DNA from: Aggregatilineales bacterium
Lineage (GTDB): Bacteria; Chloroflexota; Anaerolineae; Aggregatilineales; Phototrophicaceae
DNA length: 64,000 nt
Direction of reading: 5' to 3'
Assembly (NCBI GenBank): GCA_030834905.1
Contig: JAUQWZ010000054.1
Span: forward strand, 62,001-126,000
Positions 42,214 to 51,693 of the stretch are shown one piece after another (the stretch's first letter is position 1; every line of letters begins with the position of its first letter). The position numbers and the translations under genes were made by a program. The notes below the pieces were generated by a model. It made no database searches. It was given only the letters and a program-made list of their open reading frames with translations, and was not told where the DNA came from.

Positions 42214-43079
42214 TGCCAAGTATTCGGGTCGTAACGGACAGCAGCGCGCATTTTGTCGGGACGCATCACCTGCCCGTAACCGTTGTCCCGAACAAGATTA
42301 CCGTCGGGGGCAGAACCTATCGCGAGGGGATTGATCTCAGCGCCGAGGAAGCGCTCCGTCTGTTCGCCCATCAGCCCTACGCGCCAATGATCATCCCGCC
42401 TACCGTCAGCGACTACGCAGAAGCCTACACGCGCCTGATTCCATCCAGCAGCGCCATCATTTCGATTCATGCCTCGCGCGAAATGTCCACAAGCTGGCAG
42501 AATGCGCGCGCTGCCGCGCAGCAGCTTCGGGGACACTGCCCTATCGAAGTCATCGATTCCAAATCACTGACCGTTAGCCAGGGGATGCTGGTTCGCCTCG
42601 CCCTGCGCGCTGTCGAGCAGTACGACACGGCTGACGAAGTCGTGCGCGAGGTGCGCGGCGGCGCAGAGCGCCTCTATTCGGTCTTTTTTGTCGAATCGAT
42701 GGACTACCTGATGCAGAACAAAATCATGGAGCCGTCGCATTCAATCCTGGGAACGATGCTTGGCATCAAGCCGGTGCTGACCATTGAACATGGGCGCTTA
42801 AGCCCGATGGAAAAAGTACGCACGCGGATGCAGGCAATTGAGCGACTGGTGGAGTTCGCGGTAGAATTCACGGAAATCGAAGAAGCGATCATTGTTCAAA
42901 ATAAGCCTTTTCACACTGAGCAGACGCGAATGCTCCAGGATCGGCTCGCAACGGAGTTTCCGACGCGCGTATTTCCCTACGCGCTGTATGGACCGTCATT
43001 CGCGGCATTGGTCGGGTTGGACGCTATCGGGCTGGTCGTGCTGGAACGCGAACTTGACAGGATAGAAGATGACTTTTAA
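42213..43079 (+). CDS. DegV family fatty-acid-binding protein (first copy)
   Basis: DegV/FakB proteins bind a fatty acid and present it to FakA. The ATG overlaps the fakA TGA by one base, so the two are translationally coupled. A GTG at 42210 is an alternative start. The sequence begins PSIRVVTDSSAHFVG. It contains PPTVSDYAEAYTRL (often PTTSQPS in the family), ISIHASREMSTSWQNA, and the conserved MDYLMQNKIMEPSHSILGTM loop. The C-terminal domain is complete. Confidence 0.88.
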   Translation: MPSIRVVTDSSAHFVGTHHLPVTVVPNKITVGGRTYREGIDLSAEEALRLFAHQPYAPMIIPPTVSDYAEAYTRLIPSSSAIISIHASREMSTSWQNARAAAQQLRGHCPIEVIDSKSLTVSQGMLVRLALRAVEQYDTADEVVREVRGGAERLYSVFFVESMDYLMQNKIMEPSHSILGTMLGIKPVLTIEHGRLSPMEKVRTRMQAIERLVEFAVEFTEIEEAIIVQNKPFHTEQTRMLQDRLATEFPTRVFPYALYGPSFAALVGLDAIGLVVLERELDRIEDDF

Positions 43080-43923
43080 GAAAATACGCTTTGTTACTGA
43101 CAGCACCAGCGACATTCCTGAGGAATTGGTCAAGCAGCATCACATCGGCATTGTGCCAGCCTTCGTCAACTACGGCGGCAGCAGTTATGCTGATGATGGC
43201 GTGGAACTCATCCGCGAAGACTATTATAATAGGCTCTCAAGTATCCGTCCTTTCCCGACAACATCCGCGCCGCCGCCTGGACTGGCGGAACAGGTCATTA
43301 AAGAAACCTTTGAAGATGCCGACCACATCGTGATCGTCACTGCCGCCTCAAAGCTCAGCGGCATCTACAACACCATGCGGCTGGGTGCCAGCAGTCTGCC
43401 CCAGGATCGCGTGACTTTGATCGATAGCCTGAGCACAACCATGGGGCTGGGCTGGCAGGTCATCATCGGGGCGGAGGTGGCGGAACAGACCGGCGATCCG
43501 CGCCAGGTCGAGGCAGCGATCCTAAAGGTTCGTGCCGCGCAGCGTGTTTTCGCGGCGATTGGCGCGATGGAATTTCTGCATCGCAGCGGGCGCGTGGGCT
43601 GGGCGGCGGCGAGTCTTGGAACGCTGCTCCAGATTAAGCCCGTGATCGAAGTCAAAGACGGCGAAGTCGACTCAATCGCCAAAGTGCGCACCTTCGCCCG
43701 CGCTATCGAAGTGCTGGTGAAGCTGACGCGAGAAGTGGCACCGCTTGATCGGCTAGCCATTTTATTCGCCAGCGATACCGAAGGCGCGGAAAAGCTTTCT
43801 GAAGAGCTGCGGGATATCGCCCCGCCCAACACTATTTTCGTCAGCGTCAATCCGGCAATCGGCACGCATATTGGACCATCAGGTCTGGGTGTCGCGCCGG
43901 TTCAGCAGTCGTGGAGAACCTAA
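43069..43923 (+). CDS. DegV family fatty-acid-binding protein (second copy)
   Basis: This second FakB-like protein begins inside the last 11 bases of the first copy. It reads IRFVTDSTSDIPEELVKQHH, then TTSAPPPGLAEQVIKETFED, IVTAASKLSGIYNTMRLGA, and GAMEFLHRSGRVGWAAASLG. Two FakB paralogs usually differ in fatty-acid preference (saturated versus unsaturated). Which is which cannot be told here. The next gene, recG, starts at the end of this one. Confidence 0.88.
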   Translation: MTFKKIRFVTDSTSDIPEELVKQHHIGIVPAFVNYGGSSYADDGVELIREDYYNRLSSIRPFPTTSAPPPGLAEQVIKETFEDADHIVIVTAASKLSGIYNTMRLGASSLPQDRVTLIDSLSTTMGLGWQVIIGAEVAEQTGDPRQVEAAILKVRAAQRVFAAIGAMEFLHRSGRVGWAAASLGTLLQIKPVIEVKDGEVDSIAKVRTFARAIEVLVKLTREVAPLDRLAILFASDTEGAEKLSEELRDIAPPNTIFVSVNPAIGTHIGPSGLGVAPVQQSWRT

Positions 43924-43928
43924 CCGAA

Positions 43929-46718
43929 ATGCCTTCCGCTTTAGAGACATTGGTCAAAATCCTCAAACTTGAGCGCGAGCAGGGATGCAAAAATAACGCC
44001 GTTCAGGGTGGTCTTGCCGCTTATAATGCCAACTGGTCGCCTCAGGCGCACACGCAGGCGAAAAAACCCGAACATCACATGCTGGTCGATGAGCTTGGCG
44101 ACCTGATGCAGCGGTACGCCGACATCGGCAGCCGCGACGAACGCCTGACAACCATCGGTTACATGCTGGATCGCATCGTCGGGCGTTTGCCTGCGCCGCC
44201 GGAATATGAGAATCGCACCTACGAGATGCCGGCGCGCCCGCCTGAGCCTGTACCAGCGGCGGACGCAGCCCCACCAGCGCGCCAGCACCGGCAGCAGGAA
44301 AAGCAGACGCCAGCGCGACCGAATCAACCCAGGAGCCAGCCGCAGCCGGATAACCGCGACAAACAGCGCAAGCCGTCGCAGAAAACCGACCGGCAGCGCT
44401 CTGACGAACGCCGTGGCGACGGCGGCGGTTCCCCTCGTGACGACGATTTCAGCCGTCTCGATATGGAATTTCGCGGCGCTTCAACCGGGCTGGTCAAGCT
44501 GGATATCCCTGCCCCAACGCGGCTTGCCCGCCCGCCGCGCCGCCCGCGTCCGCAGTTGGCGGAGGATGAAGCAGCCGACCGCCTGCGTGGGCTGAACGCG
44601 CCGGTTGACACCATCAAAGGTATCGCCACGAAACAGGGCAACGCCTTAAGCCGACTGGGCGTGGAGAGGATTCAGGACTTGCTGTTTTTCCTGCCCCGCC
44701 GTTACGACGATTACACCAAGCTGTCCTACATCAGCCGCCTCGCGCCGGGCGTGCTGGCAACCGTCATCGGTACTGCCAGACACACCGAAGTGCGCATCGG
44801 GCGAGGTGGGCGCAAGGACTTCTTTCTGGTCATTGACGACGGCACTGCCTCGATGGGCGTGACCTTCTTCGGTCAGCACTATCTCAGCCGCCAGATTCGC
44901 GTGGGGCAGCAGATCGTCCTGTATGGGATGACGGGCATCTTCGGCAACCGGATTCAGATGACCAACCCCGAATGGGAGCATGTGGATGTCGAGGACCTGA
45001 AAGCGGTTGGCATCGTGCCGGTCTATCCCCTCACCGAAGGCATTACCGGGCGAAACCTGCGCAAGTATATGAAGAAAACCGTCACTTACTGGTCGGAGCA
45101 TATCCCCGACTATGTACCCGAAGCCACGCTTGAACGCACCGATCTCGCCGATATCGGCTGGACGGTAAAAAACCTGCACTTCCCCGAAACAATGGATCAT
45201 CTCGAACACGCGCAGCGGCGCTACATCTTCGATCAGCTTCTGCTGGTGCAGCTTGCCATGCTCGGCAACCGCCGCCAGTGGCAGTCCACCCCCGCCGAGG
45301 TGCTGAACGTCAGTGACGAGGATCTCGCCGCCTTCACCGCTGCCATCTTCCCCTATCCGCTGACTGCGGCGCAGCAGCGCTCGATTGAGGACATCCGCCG
45401 CGATACCGCCAGAAACATCCCTATGAACCGTTTGCTTCAGGGCGATGTCGGATCAGGCAAAACCGCCGTGGCGATGACTGCCATGTGGCTGGCGTTCGCC
45501 AATGGCAAGCAGAGCGCCCTGATGGCACCCACCGGCATCCTCGCCGAACAGCATTATCGCGGCATCCAGCGCGCCATGGAAAACACCCCCGGCGAGCGCA
45601 AGCCGGTGGTAGCGCTGCTGACCGGCTCGATTACGTCTGCCGAACGCGAAGCCGTTTATACGGGGCTGCGCGAGGGCAGCATCGATATGGTCGTCGGCAC
45701 GCACGCGATTATTCAGCAGGGCGTCGAGTTCAGCCAGCTTGCCCTCGCCATCATCGACGAACAGCACCGCTTCGGCGTCGAGCAGCGCGGGATGCTGCGC
45801 GGCAAAGGCACCAACCCACACCTGCTGGTGATGACGGCGACGCCAATTCCGCGCACGCTGGCGCTGACCATTCACGCCGATCTCGATCTGTCGATCATTG
45901 ACGAGATGCCGCCGGGTCGTCTGCCGGTGCGCACCCGCGTCATCGAGCCGATTGCCCGCGAACGCGCCTACCAGTTCATCGAGGAGCAGATTGAACAGGG
46001 GCGGCAGGCATTCATCGTCTACCCGCTGGTCGAAGCCTCAGACACGATTGAGGCGGATAACGCCGTCGAAGCCTATGACCGGCTTAAGCAGGTGTTCTAT
46101 CACCACAAGGTCGGGCTGCTTCACGGTCGGATGAAGGCGGCGGAAAAAGACGAGATCATGGCAGCCTTCCGCGATAAGCAGTTTGACGTGCTGGTGACGA
46201 CCTCGGTGGCTGAAGTCGGCGTAGATATCCCCAACGCCAGCGTCATCCTCATGGAGAGCGCCAACCGCTTTGGTCTGGCGCAGATTCACCAGTTTCGCGG
46301 GCGCGTTGGGCGCGGCGGCTTCGCGTCTTACTGCTTCCTGCTCAGCGACGCGCCGATTGACGAGGCGCATCGCCGCCTGCAGGAACTGAAGCGCGACGGC
46401 AAAGGAATATTCGACCTGATCAAAGAGATGCCGGAAGACCCGGTTGTGCGGCTGCTGGCGCTCGAAAACACCAATGACGGCTTCAAGCTGGCGGAACTCG
46501 ACTGGGTGCTGCGCGGACCGGGCGATCTGATCGGCACGCGGCAAAGCGGCGCGCCCGCCTTCAAACTGATGGAGAACATGTCGCCGGAACTGGTGGAACT
46601 GGCGCAGCGCGAGGCGCGCACCATTTACGAGGAAGACCCGGAGCTGACTCATCCACAGCACCGTTTACTGGCACAGCGCGTCGCCATACACCGCGACGAG
46701 CGCAGCGATTTGAGCTAA
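43929..46718 (+). CDS. recG: ATP-dependent DNA helicase RecG with N-terminal extension
   Basis: RecG remodels stalled forks and branched DNA. ATG 43929 is preferred; GTG 43911 overlaps the preceding gene. Residues 1-215 are an extension rich in Pro, Arg and Gln, typical of some Chloroflexota RecG but absent from E. coli. The wedge domain follows (IQDLLFFLPRRYDDYTKL). Next comes the helicase core with LLQGDVGSGKTAVA (Walker A, about 504), IIDEQHRFGV (DExH-like) and QIHQFRGRVGRGG (motif VI). The gene ends at a repeat-rich intergenic region. Confidence 0.93.
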   Translation: MPSALETLVKILKLEREQGCKNNAVQGGLAAYNANWSPQAHTQAKKPEHHMLVDELGDLMQRYADIGSRDERLTTIGYMLDRIVGRLPAPPEYENRTYEMPARPPEPVPAADAAPPARQHRQQEKQTPARPNQPRSQPQPDNRDKQRKPSQKTDRQRSDERRGDGGGSPRDDDFSRLDMEFRGASTGLVKLDIPAPTRLARPPRRPRPQLAEDEAADRLRGLNAPVDTIKGIATKQGNALSRLGVERIQDLLFFLPRRYDDYTKLSYISRLAPGVLATVIGTARHTEVRIGRGGRKDFFLVIDDGTASMGVTFFGQHYLSRQIRVGQQIVLYGMTGIFGNRIQMTNPEWEHVDVEDLKAVGIVPVYPLTEGITGRNLRKYMKKTVTYWSEHIPDYVPEATLERTDLADIGWTVKNLHFPETMDHLEHAQRRYIFDQLLLVQLAMLGNRRQWQSTPAEVLNVSDEDLAAFTAAIFPYPLTAAQQRSIEDIRRDTARNIPMNRLLQGDVGSGKTAVAMTAMWLAFANGKQSALMAPTGILAEQHYRGIQRAMENTPGERKPVVALLTGSITSAEREAVYTGLREGSIDMVVGTHAIIQQGVEFSQLALAIIDEQHRFGVEQRGMLRGKGTNPHLLVMTATPIPRTLALTIHADLDLSIIDEMPPGRLPVRTRVIEPIARERAYQFIEEQIEQGRQAFIVYPLVEASDTIEADNAVEAYDRLKQVFYHHKVGLLHGRMKAAEKDEIMAAFRDKQFDVLVTTSVAEVGVDIPNASVILMESANRFGLAQIHQFRGRVGRGGFASYCFLLSDAPIDEAHRRLQELKRDGKGIFDLIKEMPEDPVVRLLALENTNDGFKLAELDWVLRGPGDLIGTRQSGAPAFKLMENMSPELVELAQREARTIYEEDPELTHPQHRLLAQRVAIHRDERSDLS

Positions 46719-46722
46719 GAGA

Positions 46723-46846
46723 AGTACCAGATACTGAGCAATAGAAGTGAAAAGTTCAAAGTCGAAAGTAAAAGGTGATAGCGATCTGCTTTCGACTTTC
46801 CACTTTTAGCTTTCAACTGCTCTTTCTTAGTACCCGGTACTCAGCA
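46723..46846. repeat. Intergenic AGTACC...TACTCAGCA repeats around a GAAAG/CTTTC inverted repeat
   Basis: AGTACCAGATACTGAGCA (46723-46740) and AGTACCCGGTACTCAGCA (46829-46846) are 18-base near-identical direct repeats. Between them AAAGTCGAAAG (46758-46768) is complemented by CTTTCGACTTT (46789-46799), extending imperfectly to about 22 bases. The segment fills the recG-coaD gap. Confidence 0.6.
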
Positions 46847-46866
46847 CTTACTATTGGAGCCAACCC

Positions 46867-47367
46867 ATGACCGTCCGCGCGGTATACCCCGGCACTTTCG
46901 ATCCCATACACAACGGACACATTGACATCACCCAGCGCGCAGCGCGCATCTTCGATGAGGTACACCTCGCCATCTACAATCATACCTCGGTGCACACGCC
47001 CAAAAAGCGCGAACTCTTTGAGATAGAAGATCGGGTATTAATGGCGCAGCAAGCCTTAATGCATATCGAGAATGTTAAGGTTGCATTATTTTCAGGATTT
47101 GCTGTAGACTATGCTAGACAGGTAGGCGCAACGGTACTGGTGCGTGGGCTGCGCGTATTCTCTGATTTCGAACTCGAATTTCGCATGGGGCTGGCAAATA
47201 AGCGCCTGGCTCCCGAAATCGAAACCATCGCAATCATGACCGACGAGCACCACATCGCCATCAGTTCCAGCACCATTCGAGAGATTGCCGAACTGGGGGG
47301 AAACGTTTCGAGCATGGTGCCCCCGTTTATAGCCGAGGCTTTGGCGAAACGTTATGGGTATTCATAG
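46867..47367 (+). CDS. coaD: Phosphopantetheine adenylyltransferase
   Basis: This is the penultimate step of coenzyme A synthesis. The nucleotidyltransferase motif YPGTFDPIHNGHIDI and the KMSKS-like ISSSTIREIA are present. VRGLRVFSDFELEFRMGLAN and ETIAIMTDEHHIAISSS match CoaD. At 166 aa the length is standard. GGAG lies 7 bases before the ATG. Confidence 0.96.
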   Translation: MTVRAVYPGTFDPIHNGHIDITQRAARIFDEVHLAIYNHTSVHTPKKRELFEIEDRVLMAQQALMHIENVKVALFSGFAVDYARQVGATVLVRGLRVFSDFELEFRMGLANKRLAPEIETIAIMTDEHHIAISSSTIREIAELGGNVSSMVPPFIAEALAKRYGYS

Positions 47368-47414
47368 CTAGCCCGGCAATTTACGGTTCGATTTCGGGAC
47401 GAAGGGGAAGAGCG

Positions 47415-47981
47415 ATGGACATACAACACCTTGTAGACCGCCTGGAAGACCTGATTGACGAAGGGCGTCATATACCCTTCAGCAAGAACACGCTGATTGA
47501 CGAAGAGCGCGCGCTTGAGATCATCGATCAAATGCGCATCTCCATTCCTGAAGAAATTGAAAAGGCTGCCCGCGTTCTGGCACAGCGAGATCGCATTCTG
47601 GCGCAGGCAAACGAGGAAGCTGCCCGGCTGGTGCAGTTGGCGCGCGAGCGCGGCGACCAGATGGTTGACCGTGAAGCGCTGGTTCAGGCTGCCCAGAACC
47701 GCGCCGCCAATATTGTCGAAGCCGCCCGGCAGGAAGCCGAAAGCATCACCGGCGATGCCGATGGCTATGTGCTCGATACGCTGAGTGGTCTTGAACAGCA
47801 GCTTGCTAAGGTGCTCTCGGTTGTTCGCAACGGCATCCACCAGGTGAGCGCTCCGCCAGAGCCAGCAGCCAGCGCGCCAGCTACGCCCGTGTCACAGCCT
47901 GCGCCGCAGTATGCACCCGCGCCGCTGCTGCGCCAGTCGGTTGAAGTCTCTGCCAATCCGAGTGACGAAAATAAGGCGTAG
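47415..47981 (+). CDS. Coiled-coil protein, DivIVA/ATP-synthase-b-like
   Basis: The function is unknown. The protein is mostly helical, with charged heptads (ERALEIIDQMRISIPEEIEK, ILAQANEEAARLVQLARERG, ANIVEAARQEAESITGDADG) like DivIVA-type or F0 b-like coiled coils. A Pro/Ala-rich C-terminal tail follows from about residue 145. There is no membrane segment. A GGGGAAGAG site precedes the ATG. It follows coaD by 47 bases and is probably co-transcribed. Confidence 0.7.
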   Translation: MDIQHLVDRLEDLIDEGRHIPFSKNTLIDEERALEIIDQMRISIPEEIEKAARVLAQRDRILAQANEEAARLVQLARERGDQMVDREALVQAAQNRAANIVEAARQEAESITGDADGYVLDTLSGLEQQLAKVLSVVRNGIHQVSAPPEPAASAPATPVSQPAPQYAPAPLLRQSVEVSANPSDENKA

Positions 47982-48065
47982 TCCAGCCGCTTCTTTAACA
48001 GAGCATAAACTTCAGGGTATCCGGCGCAGCTTGATACCCTTTTTGTATGCAAATCCTCAACCATC

Positions 48066-48107
48066 AGGGGTGAGCGCCAACCTAAGCTGGCGTTCGCGCT
48101 CACCCCT
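48066..48107. terminator. Large hairpin between convergent genes
   Basis: AGGGGTGAGCG pairs exactly with CGCTCACCCCT, and an inner GCCA/TGGC stem closes the loop. There is no T-run. Confidence 0.5.
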
Positions 48108-48160
48108 GCCTGCCTCCCCACATCTTTACAACAGCAGTAATATCCCTGGCTGACTACCGC

Positions 48161-49234
48161 CTAAGGATTGACGACGTACCACACGTCGCCCCTGCCCTGC
48201 CCGGCCGTGTCGCCCGGCGCGGCGTCTTCGGCAAAGTAGTACAGCGGCATACCGTTGTAAGCGACCTGCAGGTCGCCGTCAGCGCGCGCAAACGTGGTCA
48301 GTTCGCCTTCAATCCCTTCAGCGGCAGCCAGGCGATCATTCTCACGGACGGTGAATGGGGGCCAGTTGGCGGCGCACTCGTCCGCGCAGCTGCTCGCGCC
48401 CATCTCGTCATTGGTGAACATGTACAGCGTCATGCCGTTGGGCGCAACCAGATAGTCGCCAAGCTCGTCGCTGCTGCCGAGAGTCACGGTTTCCGGCGTC
48501 ACCGTCCACCACACCTCACCGCGAGCTTCGCCAGTGGCGTCGCCACGGGCGGCGTCCTGCGCCCAGTAGTACAGGGGCGATCCGTTATAGGTCACCTGAA
48601 GCGTGCCATCGGTGCGCTCCGCGGTACCAAATTCGCCATGCAGGTTCACGCCGGGGACAACCGCGTCAGCGCTTTCCACCGTCAGCGGGGGCCAGTTGGT
48701 GGCGCAGTCGTCGTAGCAGTTGCTCACACCCATCTCGTCGTTGTCGAAACGGTAGAGGGTCATTCCGGTAGGTCCGACAAGGATAGTACCAAGCTCGTCA
48801 TCGTAAGAGGCATACGCCGTCGCAGGCGGCACAACCCACCATACGTTGCCGACGCGATGTCCGGTCGTATCGCCGGGCGCGTCGTCGCGATTCCAGTAGT
48901 ACAGCGGAATGCCGTTGTAGGTCACCTGAAGCGCGCCATTATCCTCACGCTCAATCGTGCCCACTTCGCCGGGGATGCCCTCGGCAACCGTGATCGCATC
49001 GGCGCTTTCCACCGTCAGCGCGGGCCAGTTTTCAAGACACTGACCGGAACAAACCGAAGCGTCCAGCGGGTCGGGCGTGAACAGGTAGACCGTCATGCCG
49101 TCGGGACCGATCAGGTAATCGCCCAGTTCTTCCGAAGTGCCAAGACCCAGGGTGGGTCCCGCATCCTGTCCGAATGCCGGAATGGCAGCGAGCAAAACGC
49201 ATATGAGAAGCACGATCATTCGCAGCTTAAACAT
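48161..49234 (-). CDS. Secreted PF03640-type repeat protein, three units
   Basis: An N-terminal signal peptide (MFKLRMIVLLICVLLAAIPA, cleavage after AFG) is followed by three units of about 107 residues. Each has a GPDGMTVYLFT-type strand, a Cys-x3-Cys-x3-WP motif (CSGQCLENWPALTV, CYDDCATNWPPLTV, CADECAANWPPFTV) and a GDLQVAYNGMPLYYF-type strand. Each unit ends with PGDTxGxGxxxxWW(or WY)VV. This is the secreted-repeat domain of unknown function (COG4315); the paired Cys suggest disulfides or metal/haem binding. It may work with the DsbA-like protein at 19509, but that is only a guess. Confidence 0.88.
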   Translation of the reverse strand: MFKLRMIVLLICVLLAAIPAFGQDAGPTLGLGTSEELGDYLIGPDGMTVYLFTPDPLDASVCSGQCLENWPALTVESADAITVAEGIPGEVGTIEREDNGALQVTYNGIPLYYWNRDDAPGDTTGHRVGNVWWVVPPATAYASYDDELGTILVGPTGMTLYRFDNDEMGVSNCYDDCATNWPPLTVESADAVVPGVNLHGEFGTAERTDGTLQVTYNGSPLYYWAQDAARGDATGEARGEVWWTVTPETVTLGSSDELGDYLVAPNGMTLYMFTNDEMGASSCADECAANWPPFTVRENDRLAAAEGIEGELTTFARADGDLQVAYNGMPLYYFAEDAAPGDTAGQGRGDVWYVVNP

Positions 49235-49365
49235 GGTTCCTCCTCATGTAGACAGTATTTGAAAAACGGGGTGCGCACCCAGTCTACAGTAGTGATCGAT
49301 GACGGTTTCCATTTTGGATTGAGGCTCTATAATTAAGATCTTAAAAAAGCTGTAAAAGTGGCTCT

Positions 49366-51693
49366 ATGCGTCTCGCCTACATCGCCCTCGCCTGGACAAG
49401 CGGCATCCTCTTAGCCGCCAACAACCCCACTAACCCCGCCTTCTGGCTGGTGCTGGTGGGCATGTCGCTGGTCGTGGTCGCCCTCATGTCGCCCGATATG
49501 CGGCTGGCGGCGATCTGTCTGGTCGCCTTCACTCTTGGTGGACTGCGCATTTCGCTGTCGCCGCATGGCAGCGCGGTAGCGGCTTACAACAATCTCGGCG
49601 GGCTGACGATTGAAGGCATCGTCACCGAAGCGCCGGACGTGCGTGAATACGGTATTCTGCTGCGCGTCTCAGCGGAGTCCGTCACTCGCGCGGGGACGAC
49701 AGCGCCAACCGGCGGTCTGGTGCTGGTGCGCGCCCCCTCAACCACCGACGCAACCTATGGCGACCGCGTTCGCGCCACCGGACTGCTGATCAGTCCGCAG
49801 GAATTCGACACCTTCTCGTATGCCGACTATCTCGCCCGCGCTGGCGTCTACAGCATTCTGACGCGCTCCAGCATCGAAGTGCTGTCCAGCGGGCATGGCA
49901 ATCCCCTCTACAATTCGCTGATCGGCGTTCGATCCGGCGCATCCGACATCATTAACGAGGCGCTGCACGAACCTGCGGCGGGTTTGCTCAACGGGATGCT
50001 GCTGGGCGACGAGCGCAGCATCTCGCTAGATACCCGCGACGCCTTCGCCGCAACTGGGGCGGCGCATCTGCTGGCGATCAGCGGCTTCAACATGGTGGTG
50101 CTGGCGCGGGTGGTACTCGGACTGTTTCGCGGCTCCAGGAACAGGCGCGGGACAGCGGCGGCGCTGGTGGCGATTGCCGTGTATACCGCCCTCGTCGGCG
50201 CGACTCCGGCGGTGCTGCGCGCAGCCCTGATGAGCGCTCTGCTGGTGATGGGCGAAACACTACGCCGCAAAAGCTTCGTACCCGCTTCGCTGGCATTCGC
50301 CGCGCTCGTGCTGTCGCTGCACAACCCGCTGGTGCTGTGGGACGTTGGCTTCCAACTCAGCTTTTTCGCGACTCTGGGGCTGGCAATGTTCGCCACCCCC
50401 TTCACCAACGCGGTGAATTCCCTCAGCTATCGTGTCCTGCCAAACGCCGCCGCCGGGCTGCTGCGCGGCACTCTCAACGAGCCGTTCGCCGTCAGTCTGG
50501 CGGCGCAGGTGATGACGCTGCCGCTGACGGCGTTGTATTTCGGCAGCCTGTCGCTTGCCGCGCCGCTGGTGAACCTGCTGATCGTGCCGCTTCAGCCTGC
50601 GCTGCTCATCGCTGGCGGCGCGGCGGTGATGATCGCGCCGCTGTTCTTCCCGCTGGCGCAGGGACTGTTCTGGATCGTGCTGGTGCTCGTCTCCTGGACG
50701 GGGGATGTCGTTCGCTGGTTTGGGCGGATACCGAACGCGCAGACCGAATTTGGCGTTGATGCGCGGCTGGTGCTGCTGTTTTACGTGTTCGTGATAGGAT
50801 GGGGAATGGCTCAGGCAACACAACCCGACTGGCTCATGCGGCTGGCGCGCTTCGTGCGCTCACATGCCGTCCTGACTTCGACGCTGCTGGCAGGGATTTG
50901 CACCGTCGCCTTAACCGGCGCAGTCGCGGTCAGCCGACCGGATGGGCTGCTACACGTCTGGATGCTGGACGTAGGCGGCAGCAACGCCATCTTCGCGCAA
51001 ACGCCCGACGGCGCGCAGCTCCTGATCGACGGCGGCAGCTTTCCGGCGCGCCTGCTCACCGCGCTCGGCGACCGGATGCCGTTCAATGACCGCGAGATCG
51101 AGGTGATCGCCATCACCCAACCCGACGAGGCGAATTTCGCCGGGCTGCGCTCGGTGCTTGGGCGCTACAGCGCCGGAATCATCCTCACCAACGGGCAAGC
51201 CAATCTCGGTGAAGCGTGGGCGGAACTTCAGGAGGCAGTTGGCTCGACCGGACAAATCGCGGTTCGCGCAGGCTACACGATCACATCAGATGATGGCGTC
51301 ACATTGGAAGTGCTGCACCCGCCGCAAGCCCCGGCGCTGGAAGACAATCTGAACGACGGCGCGATGGTGCTGCGGCTGAGCTTTGGCGAGGCGTCATTCC
51401 TGCTGACGTCTGATCTGAGCGAGAACGGACAGCAGGCGATGCTTGAGGCAGGGATAACGCCGCAGACAGCCATCCTACAGTTCCCACAGGGCGGCGCGGC
51501 GCTGGACGAGGCATTTCTGGCGGCGGTACAGCCGCAGGTAGTTGTCGTGCAAAGCGACAGCGCCAGCCATCGGGACAATGCCGACACGCTGGCGCTGCTG
51601 GAGAACATCCCCCGCTACCACACCGATGAAGGTGGTACCATTCACCTGTACACCGACGGGCGCGATCTCTGGGTGGTACAGGAACGACGCTAG
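49366..51693 (+). CDS. comEC: ComEC/Rec2 competence channel with degenerate lactamase-like domain
   Basis: ComEC imports single-stranded DNA across the membrane. The N-terminal region has two helices and an OB-like domain (GLTIEGIVTEAPDVREYGIL). The Competence domain follows (LLNGMLLGDERSISLDTRDA, FAATGAAHLLAISGFNMVVL) with many membrane helices. The C-terminal domain is lactamase-like: MLDVGGSNAIFAQTPDGAQ, then VIAITQPDEANFAGL. There the canonical THPDADHIGGL has lost both His and one Asp, so it probably cannot bind metals. A TATAAT at 49328-49333 may be the -10 element. Confidence 0.88.
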   Translation: MRLAYIALAWTSGILLAANNPTNPAFWLVLVGMSLVVVALMSPDMRLAAICLVAFTLGGLRISLSPHGSAVAAYNNLGGLTIEGIVTEAPDVREYGILLRVSAESVTRAGTTAPTGGLVLVRAPSTTDATYGDRVRATGLLISPQEFDTFSYADYLARAGVYSILTRSSIEVLSSGHGNPLYNSLIGVRSGASDIINEALHEPAAGLLNGMLLGDERSISLDTRDAFAATGAAHLLAISGFNMVVLARVVLGLFRGSRNRRGTAAALVAIAVYTALVGATPAVLRAALMSALLVMGETLRRKSFVPASLAFAALVLSLHNPLVLWDVGFQLSFFATLGLAMFATPFTNAVNSLSYRVLPNAAAGLLRGTLNEPFAVSLAAQVMTLPLTALYFGSLSLAAPLVNLLIVPLQPALLIAGGAAVMIAPLFFPLAQGLFWIVLVLVSWTGDVVRWFGRIPNAQTEFGVDARLVLLFYVFVIGWGMAQATQPDWLMRLARFVRSHAVLTSTLLAGICTVALTGAVAVSRPDGLLHVWMLDVGGSNAIFAQTPDGAQLLIDGGSFPARLLTALGDRMPFNDREIEVIAITQPDEANFAGLRSVLGRYSAGIILTNGQANLGEAWAELQEAVGSTGQIAVRAGYTITSDDGVTLEVLHPPQAPALEDNLNDGAMVLRLSFGEASFLLTSDLSENGQQAMLEAGITPQTAILQFPQGGAALDEAFLAAVQPQVVVVQSDSASHRDNADTLALLENIPRYHTDEGGTIHLYTDGRDLWVVQERR

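Noticed and set aside
41080..42219. Open frame of about 380 codons antisense to fakA
   Set aside because: It is a composition shadow of fakA with no family features.
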